From Agromyces sp. H66 (lineage in GTDB: Bacteria > Actinomycetota > Actinomycetes > Actinomycetales > Microbacteriaceae): a DNA stretch of 38,873 nucleotides. Of the stretch, positions 7,283-13,604 are shown piece after piece; within the stretch, counting starts at the first letter, position 1, and each line of letters opens with the position of its first letter. The translations under genes were made by a program, and so were the position numbers. A model generated the notes under the pieces. That model saw only the letters and a program-made list of their open reading frames with translations. It was not told the DNA's origin and did no database searches. The DNA lies in NCBI RefSeq assembly GCF_004959775.1, contig NZ_SJZG01000006.1, positions 1 to 38,873 on the forward strand. The letters are read 5' to 3'.

Positions 7283-8044
7283 ATGCGGCCTGCGATCGAC
7301 CTGAACAGCGACCTCGGGGAGTCGTTCGGTGCGTGGCGCGTCGGCGACGACGAGGCGATGTTCGGGGTGATCACGAGTGCGAACATCGCATGCGGGTACC
7401 ACGCCGGCGATCCGGTGACCATGTCGTCGAGCGTCCGCCTCGCGGTGCGGCACGGCGTCGCGCTCGGTGCGCACCCCGGCTACCGCGACCGGGTCGGCTT
7501 CGGACGTCGGGCGCTCGACACCTCGCCTGCCGAGATCGCCGCCGAGTTCCTCGCGCAGCTCGGCGCGCTCGATGCCATCGCGCGCGGAGCGGGCATCCGG
7601 GTGCGGTACGTGAAGGCGCACGGTGCGCTCTACCACCGGCTCGCCGCCGACGAGGAGGCCGCGCACGCGTTCGCCGAGGCGCTCGCCGGGTACGACGCGG
7701 CCCTGCCGATCCTCGGCCCGCCGTTCAGCGCGCTCGAGCGGGCGGCGCTGGTCACGGGCCTCCGATACGCGCGGGAGGCGTTCGTCGACCGCGGCTACGT
7801 CGCCGACGGCTCGCTCGTGCCGCGCGGCGAGCTCGGCGCGGTCGTCGACGATCCGGCCGCCGCGGCCGACCGTGCGCTCGAGCTCGCCGAGACGGGCGGC
7901 ATCACCGCCGACGACGGCAGCCGCGTCGAGCTCGGGCCCGACTCGCTCTGCATGCACGGCGACACGCCCGGCGCCGTCGAGCTGGCCCGTGCCGTGCGGG
8001 TCGCGCTCGAGTCGGCCGGCGTCGAGATCCGGTCGTTCGCATGA
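7283..8044 (+). CDS. pxpA: 5-oxoprolinase subunit A (LamB/YcsF family)
   Basis: A 253-residue PxpA. With PxpB and PxpC it forms the ATP-dependent 5-oxoprolinase that hydrolyses 5-oxo-L-proline to glutamate. The LamB/YcsF signatures are clear: IDLNSDLGESFGAW at the N-terminus, SANIACGYHAGDP, GVALGAHPGYRDRVGFGRR, RYVKAHGALYH, and LCMHGDTPGAV near the C-terminus. Length is typical. The ATG at 7283 directly follows a -10-like box, suggesting a leaderless mRNA. Its stop overlaps the pxpB start (ATGA), so the three pxp genes form one translationally coupled operon. No membrane segment is present; it is cytoplasmic. Confidence 0.96.
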   Translation: MRPAIDLNSDLGESFGAWRVGDDEAMFGVITSANIACGYHAGDPVTMSSSVRLAVRHGVALGAHPGYRDRVGFGRRALDTSPAEIAAEFLAQLGALDAIARGAGIRVRYVKAHGALYHRLAADEEAAHAFAEALAGYDAALPILGPPFSALERAALVTGLRYAREAFVDRGYVADGSLVPRGELGAVVDDPAAAADRALELAETGGITADDGSRVELGPDSLCMHGDTPGAVELARAVRVALESAGVEIRSFA

Positions 8045-8688
8045 GCCGGCGCCTCCTGCCGAGCGGCGACGCGGCGCTCCTCGTCGAATGCGACAGCCTC
8101 GATGAGGTGCTCGCGCTGCACGACGCGCTCGAGGCCGCCCTTCGGCAGGCCCAGGGGCCGGAGGGGATCGTCGAGCTCGTGCCCGCGGCGCGCACGATCC
8201 TCGTGGCGATCGACCCCGCGGTGATCCCGCTCGAGTCCGCCGCGACGTGGGTGCGCCGCATCCCGGCCGAGGCCGGTTCGCGCACCGCGGGCGCCAACGC
8301 CGCACCGGTGACGATCCCCGTGGCCTACGACGGCGACGACCTCGCCGCCACGGCGGCGCTCCTCGCGATCTCGACCGAGGCGCTCGTCGCCCGCCATGTC
8401 GAGGCCGAATGGCGCGTGGCGTTCGTCGGCTTCGCACCGGGCTTCGGCTACCTCGTGAGCGACGACTGGCCGTTCGAGGTGCCGAGGCTCGGCGCCCCGC
8501 GAACGCGCGTGCCGCCGGGGGCGGTGGCCCTCGCGGGCGCGTTCGGCGGGGTGTATCCCAGGCCGAGCCCCGGCGGGTGGCGGCTCATCGGCCGCACCTC
8601 CGCCGACCTCTGGAATCCCGAGGCCGACCCGCCGGCGCTGCTCGCACCCGGCCGACGGGTGCGCTTCGAGGCGGTCGACGCGGGATGA
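8041..8688 (+). CDS. pxpB: 5-oxoprolinase subunit B (KipI family)
   Basis: A 215-residue PxpB/KipI-type protein. The N-terminal LLPSGDAALLVECDS and the C-terminal carboxyltransferase-like block are typical: FVGFAPGFGYL, APRTRVPPGAVALAG, VYPRPSPGGWRLIGRT and LWNPEADPPALLAPGRRVRF. In Bacillus the homologue KipI was first described as a sporulation kinase inhibitor, but next to pxpA and pxpC the 5-oxoprolinase role is the sound reading. Both ends overlap neighbouring genes by ATGA, showing coupled translation. The stretch around residue 80-90 (AGANAAP) between the two domains looks like a linker. Confidence 0.96.
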   Translation: MSRRLLPSGDAALLVECDSLDEVLALHDALEAALRQAQGPEGIVELVPAARTILVAIDPAVIPLESAATWVRRIPAEAGSRTAGANAAPVTIPVAYDGDDLAATAALLAISTEALVARHVEAEWRVAFVGFAPGFGYLVSDDWPFEVPRLGAPRTRVPPGAVALAGAFGGVYPRPSPGGWRLIGRTSADLWNPEADPPALLAPGRRVRFEAVDAG

Positions 8689-9545
8689 CCCGCCTCGTCG
8701 TCGAGCAACCGGGCACGCTGGCCCTCGTGGAAGACCTCGGGCGACCGGGGTTCGCTCGGCTCGGCGTCGCGGCATCCGGTGCCCTCGACCGCGGCGCCCT
8801 CGCGCTGGCGAACCGCCTCGTCGGCAACCCCGACGGCGCGGCCGCGCTCGAGCTGCTCGTCGGCGGGTTCCGGGCCCGGTTCGAGGGTGAGGCGTGGTTC
8901 GCCGTGACCGGCGCGTGGGGCGGCATCAGCCTCGACGGGAGGCCGATCGCGCCGTACTCCGCCGCCCGTGCGCGCGACGGCTCGGTGCTCGAGGTGCGCG
9001 TGGCCGAGCGCGGCATCCGCTACCTGCTCGCCGTGCGCGGCGGACTCGACGTGCCCGCGGTGCTCGGCTCGCGCTCGCGCGACACGCTCGCCGGCATCGG
9101 CCCCGAGCCCGTGCGGTCGGGCGACGTGCTGGAGGTCGGACCGGAGCCCGCGGCATCCGTGCCCGTGGTGGACGTCGACGTCGCGTTTCCGCCGCCGGCG
9201 GGCGCGGTGACGCTCTCGTTGCGGCCCGGGCCACGGGTGGACTGGTTCACGGATGCCGCGCGGCGGGCCCTCTTCGAGACCGAGTGGCGCCTCTCGGAGC
9301 AGGCCGATCGCATCGGCGCGAGGCTCGTGGGACCGGCGCTCGAGCGACACCGCGACGGGGAGCTCGAGAGCGAGGCGACCGTGCCGGGCTCGATCCAGGT
9401 GGCGGGTGGCGGACAGCCGACGATCCTCCTGGCCGACCGGCCCGTGACCGGCGGCTATCCGGTCATCGCGATCGTGGCGCCGGGTTCCCTCGACGCGGTC
9501 GCGCAGCTGCGGCCGGGGCAGGCGGTGCGGTTCCGGCACGCGTGA
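8685..9545 (+). CDS. pxpC: 5-oxoprolinase subunit C (KipA family, biotin-dependent carboxyltransferase fold)
   Basis: A 286-residue PxpC/KipA-type protein. Motifs: TLALVEDLGRPGFARLGVAASGALDRGALALANRLVGN (positions about 10-48) at the N-terminus, then YLAVRGG-like YLLAVRGGLDVPAVLGSRSRDTL, and the C-terminal SIQVAGGGQPTILLADRPVTGGYP block diagnostic of the family. It completes the PxpABC enzyme. The ATG at 8685 overlaps the pxpB stop. After its stop there are 84 nt to the next gene, which has its own ribosome-binding site and appears to be separate. Confidence 0.96.
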   Translation: MTRLVVEQPGTLALVEDLGRPGFARLGVAASGALDRGALALANRLVGNPDGAAALELLVGGFRARFEGEAWFAVTGAWGGISLDGRPIAPYSAARARDGSVLEVRVAERGIRYLLAVRGGLDVPAVLGSRSRDTLAGIGPEPVRSGDVLEVGPEPAASVPVVDVDVAFPPPAGAVTLSLRPGPRVDWFTDAARRALFETEWRLSEQADRIGARLVGPALERHRDGELESEATVPGSIQVAGGGQPTILLADRPVTGGYPVIAIVAPGSLDAVAQLRPGQAVRFRHA

Positions 9546-9589
9546 TGCGGTGGTCGTGGAAGCAACTCTTCACAAGATGGGAATTCTCT

Positions 9590-9602
9590 GGAAGTATCTT
9601 CC
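9590..9602. promoter_or_regulatory. palindrome GGAAG-TAT-CTTCC upstream of the glycosyl hydrolase
   Basis: A 5-bp perfect inverted repeat with a 3-nt centre lies 27 bp before the ATG at 9630, in an unusually AT-rich stretch for this genome. It overlaps a possible -10 (TATCTT). It could be an operator for sugar-responsive control; no regulator can be named. Confidence 0.3.
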
Positions 9603-9629
9603 GAAACGACCGAATTCGGAGGATCGACG

Positions 9630-11267
9630 ATGCCCCTCGACCGCACGCCGCACGACCCAGCCGCCTCGCCCGCGCTCGACCGCCGCGGATTCATCACCCT
9701 CGCCGTCGCGGGCGCCGCCGCGTCGGCGTTCACCGTGACCATCGGCTCGCTCGTCCCCACCCCGGCGTTCGGCGCGACCACCGGGACGACGGCCGCCTCG
9801 GCCTTCTCGCCCCGGAAGCGAGAGCTCCGCGCCATGTGGATCACGTCGGTCGTCAACATCGACTGGCCGAGCCGCACCGGGCTCGAGGCCGCCGACCAGC
9901 AGGCGGAGTTCCTGCACTGGCTCGACGTGGCCGAGCAGTTCAACCTCAACGCCGTGTTCGTGCAGGTGCGACCGACGGCCGACGCGTTCTGGCCGAGCCC
10001 GCTCGAGCCATGGTCGCAGTACCTCACCGGCGTGCAGGGGCAGGACCCGGGCTACGACCCGCTCGCGTTCATCGTCGAGGAGGCGCACCGCCGCAACCTC
10101 GAGCTGCACGCGTGGTACAACCCGTACCGCGTCTCGATGCAGGCCGACCCGTCGAAGCTCGTGCCCGAGCACCCGGCCCGCATGCACCCCGAATGGATCT
10201 GGCCCTACGGCGGCAAGCTCTACTTCGACCCAGGACTTCCCGAGGCGCAGGAGCACATCCAGCAGGCCATCCTGCACTCGGTCGAGCACTACGACCTCGA
10301 CGGCGTGCACTTCGACGACTACTTCTACCCCTACCCGGTCGGCGGGCAGTCGATTCCGGATGCCGCGACCTACGCCGCGCACGGTGCGGGCTACGACGAC
10401 ATCGCCGCCTGGCGCCGCCACAACGTCGACACCTTCGTGCGGTCGGTCTCCGAGCGCATCAAGGCGCTCAAGCCGTGGGTGAAGTTCGGCATCAGCCCGT
10501 TCGGCATCTGGCGGAACCGGTCCACCGATCCGCTCGGCTCCGAGACCGGCGGTTCGCAGTCGTACGACCTCCAGTTCGCCGACACGCGCAAGTGGGTGCT
10601 CGAGGGCTGGCTCGACTACATCAACCCGCAGATCTACTGGCAGTTCGGGCTCGCCGTGGCCGACTACGCGAAGCTCGTGCCGTGGTGGGCCGACGTGGCC
10701 GCGGCATCCGGCACCCACCTCTACATCGGCGAGGCGCTCTACAAGGTGACCTCGGGGGTCTTCACCGACCCCGCCGAGCTCTCGAACCACCTCGCGTTCG
10801 ACCGCGAGATCGACCAGGCGCAGGCGCCCGTGCACGGCAACGTGTACTTCTCGGCCAAGCACGTGCCGGCCGATCCGAAGGGGTCGATGTCGCTCGTGCG
10901 CGCCGACCACTACGCGCACCCGGCGATCGTGCCCGCCATGCCGTGGCTGCCGGCCACGCCCGTGCAGCCGCCCGTGCTGGCGCGCGCCGAGCACGTCGCC
11001 GGCGGCGTCGAGGTGCAGTGGTCGGATGCCGCGCAGCCCGACCGTCGGGCGACGTCGTTCGCCGTCTACCGGGTCGACGGACGCGTCGACGCGATCGACG
11101 TCGAGGATGCCGCGAACCTCGTGGCCACGCGCCGCGCGGAACCGGGCGTCGTGCAGCGGTTCCTCGACACCGCGGCGGAGCCGGGACGCGAGTACACCTA
11201 CGCGGTGACGGCGCTCGACCGCGTCTGGAACGAGAGCGCGCCGGGCGGAGTCCGCACCACGGAGTGA
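9630..11267 (+). CDS. secreted family-10-like glycosyl hydrolase (GHL10/DUF187, YngK-like)
   Basis: A 545-residue exported protein. It has a twin-arginine-type signal (DRRGFITLAVAGAAASAF, residues about 17-34) ending in a TPAFGA cleavage region near residue 50. The GHL10 TIM-barrel core shows its usual markers: LRAMWITSVVNIDWPS, LNAVFVQVRPTADAFWPS, GYDPLAFIVEEAHRRNLELHAWYNPYR, YDLDGVHFDDYFYPYP (acidic residues likely catalytic) and KFGISPFGIWRN. A C-terminal fibronectin-III-like domain (about residues 455-545) contains VEVQWSDA and FAVYRVDG. The family is thought to act on cell-wall or exopolysaccharide glycans, but the substrate is not proven. Ribosome site CGGAGGA is correctly spaced. It is likely monocistronic. 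Confidence 0.93.
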   Translation: MPLDRTPHDPAASPALDRRGFITLAVAGAAASAFTVTIGSLVPTPAFGATTGTTAASAFSPRKRELRAMWITSVVNIDWPSRTGLEAADQQAEFLHWLDVAEQFNLNAVFVQVRPTADAFWPSPLEPWSQYLTGVQGQDPGYDPLAFIVEEAHRRNLELHAWYNPYRVSMQADPSKLVPEHPARMHPEWIWPYGGKLYFDPGLPEAQEHIQQAILHSVEHYDLDGVHFDDYFYPYPVGGQSIPDAATYAAHGAGYDDIAAWRRHNVDTFVRSVSERIKALKPWVKFGISPFGIWRNRSTDPLGSETGGSQSYDLQFADTRKWVLEGWLDYINPQIYWQFGLAVADYAKLVPWWADVAAASGTHLYIGEALYKVTSGVFTDPAELSNHLAFDREIDQAQAPVHGNVYFSAKHVPADPKGSMSLVRADHYAHPAIVPAMPWLPATPVQPPVLARAEHVAGGVEVQWSDAAQPDRRATSFAVYRVDGRVDAIDVEDAANLVATRRAEPGVVQRFLDTAAEPGREYTYAVTALDRVWNESAPGGVRTTE

Positions 11268-11380
11268 GGGTTCGCCCGTCGACTCGTCGCCTCGACACCT
11301 CCCGCGAGTGTTGACGTTCGGCCCGATCCCAACGTGCGGAACGACGTCATTCGGCGCCGGGCGTTATCACTCGCGGACGA

Positions 11381-12241
11381 TCAGGCGCCGGGCTTCGACA
11401 GGAAGACCGAGCGTGCGGGCGGCGGGGAGGGCACGGCCGTGGCATCCGTCACCACCGGCGCACCCGCGATGAACCGGCGGAGCTCGTCGCCGTCGACGAG
11501 CTTCGCCGGGGCGGGATCGCTCGCGAGGCGACGCGGAAGCTCATCGAACGGCAGCTCGTCGTTCGACGCGTACATGACGATGTTGCCGAACCGCCGGCCC
11601 TTCAGCATCGCCGTGTCGGCCGCGATCGCCACGTGCCCGAAGACGTGGCCGAGCGTCGCCGCCTGCGGCCGCGCGAAGCCGAGGCCGGCGCCGTCGGCGA
11701 CGTTCACCGCGACGATGCCGCCCGGTGCGAGTCGCGGCGCGATGAGCTCGTAGAACTCGACGCTCGTGACGTGCGCGGGCGTTCGCGCGCCCGAGAAGAT
11801 GTCGACCACGACGATGTCGACGGCGCCGTCGAGGCCGTGCGGCAGCTTCCGCAGCACCTCGCGGGCATCGCCGTGCCGCACCCGCACCTGCGCACCGCGC
11901 GGAAGCGGCAGGTGCTCGCGCACGAGGTCGACGAGGTCGCTCTCGAGCTCGATCACCTGCTGCCGTGAGCCGGACCGCGTGGCCGCGACGTAGCGGGGCA
12001 GCGTGAGCGCCCCGCCGCCGAGGTGCACGGCCGTGATCGGCTGGCCCGCGGGACGCACCAGATCGATCGCGTGGCCGATGCGCCGCACGTACTCGAAGCC
12101 GAGCCAGTCGGGCCGGTCGAGCTCGACGTGCGACTGCGGCGTGCCGTCGACGTAGAGCGTCCACGATCCGGGCGCCTGCCGGGACTCCTCGAGCCGGGCG
12201 AGGTGCCCGCTCACGGCGAGGCGGCGTTCGAGGTCTGACAC
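11381..12241 (-). CDS. spermidine synthase-like protein (paralogue 1)
   Basis: A 286-residue Rossmann-fold protein of the polyamine aminopropyltransferase type. It carries QSHVELDRPDWLGFEYVRRIGH (about 35-56), the nucleotide-binding glycine motif ITAVHLGGGALTLPRYVAA, an acidic strand end QVIELESDLVDLV, the VDIVVVDIFSGARTPAHV motif with the Asp expected at the catalytic loop, and PGGIVAVNV. Such standalone proteins are widespread in Actinobacteria, and true aminopropyl transfer is often unproven. I choose GTG 12241 rather than the in-frame GTG 12250 because a TAGCGT -10 box ends seven bases before 12241. It lies 93 nt downstream of a clear paralogue in the same orientation. Confidence 0.88.
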   Translation of the reverse strand: MSDLERRLAVSGHLARLEESRQAPGSWTLYVDGTPQSHVELDRPDWLGFEYVRRIGHAIDLVRPAGQPITAVHLGGGALTLPRYVAATRSGSRQQVIELESDLVDLVREHLPLPRGAQVRVRHGDAREVLRKLPHGLDGAVDIVVVDIFSGARTPAHVTSVEFYELIAPRLAPGGIVAVNVADGAGLGFARPQAATLGHVFGHVAIAADTAMLKGRRFGNIVMYASNDELPFDELPRRLASDPAPAKLVDGDELRRFIAGAPVVTDATAVPSPPPARSVFLSKPGA

Positions 12242-12248
12242 GGATGCC

Positions 12249-12254
12249 ACGCTA
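12249..12254 (-). promoter_or_regulatory. -10 box TAGCGT, leaderless start of spermidine-synthase-like gene 1
   Basis: TAGCGT on the minus strand, then GGCATCC and the GTG at 12241. The box overlaps the alternative GTG at 12250, which argues against the longer start. Confidence 0.55.
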
Positions 12255-12334
12255 CCCGCGCTTCGCGGCGCGCTCGGCCACGCGGCATCCGGTCGCCATT
12301 CGCGTGGCGGACTCGCCGGCTCCGGCCGCCCTGC

Positions 12335-13096
12335 TCAGCACACGCCCCAGAGCGCCGCATCGAGTCGGTCCCGGGTGAGGACGGCCGCGGGGAACGGGCC
12401 CGCGGCGCGCAGGCGCTCCTCGAGACCCGGGGGCAGCCCGCCGGGTCCGGCCACGAGGATCGCGTTCCCCTCCTCGGCGCCCGAGAGCACGCCCGGGTCA
12501 CCGGCGACGAGGAGCTCCGCGCCCGGGTCGGCGCGCGCGAGGGCGCGGGCCTGGGCACGCAGGCGGACGAGGCCCGCCGCATCGGCCACGTTCACGACGA
12601 CGAGGCCGCGGGGAGCGACGAGCCCGAGGCATCCGGCCATGAACGGCACCTCGTCGACGAACGCCGGCGCATCGAGGCGGGCGTAGAGGTCGACGACCAC
12701 GACATCGACCGGCGGCCGCGCGGCGAGCGCATCGACCGCGTCCCGCGCGTCGGCGATGAGCACCTCGATGCCGGAGTCCTCGGGGAGCGGGAGCCGCGCG
12801 AGCACGGTGTCGATGAGTTCGGCGTCGTGGTCGACCACGACCTGCGTCGAGCCGGGCCGGGTCGCCGCGACGTAGCGGGGGAGCGTGAGGGCGCCGGCGC
12901 CGAGGTGCACGGCGGTGATCGGCGCGCCGGCGGGCCGCATGGCGTCGAGCACGTGCCCGATGCGGCGCACGTACTCGAAGAACAGCCGCCGCGGCTCGGT
13001 GGGATCGACGTGCGACTGCGCCGTGCCGTCGACGAGGAGCGTCAGGCCCGACGACGAGAAGACCTCGGGCTCGAACTCGATGCGCGGCTCCGCCAT
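12335..13096 (-). CDS. spermidine synthase-like protein (paralogue 2, diverged)
   Basis: A 253-residue paralogue of the neighbouring gene. It shares QSHVDPTEPRRLFFEYVRRIGHVLDAMRP, ITAVHLGAGALTLPRYVAATRPGS and a VDVVVVDLYARLDAPAFV segment, but the catalytic-loop region differs (LYARL instead of IFSGAR) and the C-terminus is shorter. This suggests duplication followed by divergence, perhaps with loss of aminopropyl-transfer activity; that is inference. The ATG at 13096 is six bases after CACGAT, a weak -10. A long in-frame upstream extension is not supported by similarity. The 5' intergenic region is shared with the haemoglobin gene on the other strand. Confidence 0.82.
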   Translation of the reverse strand: MAEPRIEFEPEVFSSSGLTLLVDGTAQSHVDPTEPRRLFFEYVRRIGHVLDAMRPAGAPITAVHLGAGALTLPRYVAATRPGSTQVVVDHDAELIDTVLARLPLPEDSGIEVLIADARDAVDALAARPPVDVVVVDLYARLDAPAFVDEVPFMAGCLGLVAPRGLVVVNVADAAGLVRLRAQARALARADPGAELLVAGDPGVLSGAEEGNAILVAGPGGLPPGLEERLRAAGPFPAAVLTRDRLDAALWGVC

Positions 13097-13102
13097 GCCT
13101 GC

Positions 13103-13108
13103 ATCGTG
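13103..13108 (-). promoter_or_regulatory. weak -10-like box CACGAT before spermidine-synthase-like gene 2
   Basis: CACGAT on the minus strand is six bases before the ATG at 13096, the same geometry as the TANNNT leaderless starts nearby, but the first base is C. Confidence 0.35.
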
Positions 13109-13140
13109 CCACGAACCGGGCTCCGTCGCGGAACGACGAA

Positions 13141-13157
13141 TGAGCAATCACTACTCA
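13141..13157. promoter_or_regulatory. imperfect 17-bp palindrome, possible operator
   Basis: TGAGCAATCACTACTCA pairs at six of eight positions around a central base and resembles TetR-family operators. It lies in the divergent spacer between spermidine-synthase-like gene 2 and the haemoglobin gene. It also contains the heptamer TGAGCAA seen in the array at 16367-16457. Confidence 0.35.
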
Positions 13158-13210
13158 GGCGCGCGAACGCGGCATCCGCCATGATCGGATGGGAGCCACG
13201 AGGAGGACGA

Positions 13211-13591
13211 ATGCCCGAGATCTACGACCAGGTGGGCGGGCCCGACGGCATGCGCGCGGCGGTCACGGTCTTCTACAACCGGGTCGTCGCCGACGAGCAG
13301 CTGTCGCGCTGGTTCGATGGCGTCGACCTCGAACGGCTGAGGGCGCACCAGCGGGCGTTCCTCGCGGCCGCGTTCGGCGGCCCGCAGCTGTTCTCGGGCC
13401 GGAGCCTGCATGATGCCCACGCGGGCATGGAGATCACGGATGCCGCGTTCGACCGCATCGTGACGACGCTCCTCGGGAGCCTCGCCGACCTCGGCGTGCC
13501 GAACGAAGCCGTCGTCGGCGTCGGCGAACGGCTGGAGCGGGCACGGGGCGACATCGTGAGCGCGCGCGGCGACGCCGTCGGCACCGGCTGA
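13211..13591 (+). CDS. group I truncated haemoglobin
   Basis: A 126-residue truncated (2/2) globin. The family markers are IYDQVGGPDGMRAAVTVFYNRVVADEQLSRWFDGVDLERLRAHQRAFLAAAFGG (positions about 3-57), followed by LHDAHAGMEITDAAFD, where the His of DAHAG is the expected proximal haem ligand (F8). The Phe-Tyr pair in VFYNRV corresponds to the distal-pocket B9/B10 region. Group I members bind O2 and can detoxify nitric oxide; the role here is not shown. Start ATG 13211 has AGGAGG just upstream. The gene is convergent with the LuxR regulator, with only 13 nt between stops. Confidence 0.93.
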   Translation: MPEIYDQVGGPDGMRAAVTVFYNRVVADEQLSRWFDGVDLERLRAHQRAFLAAAFGGPQLFSGRSLHDAHAGMEITDAAFDRIVTTLLGSLADLGVPNEAVVGVGERLERARGDIVSARGDAVGTG

Positions 13592-13604
13592 GCCCGCCCG
13601 GACC

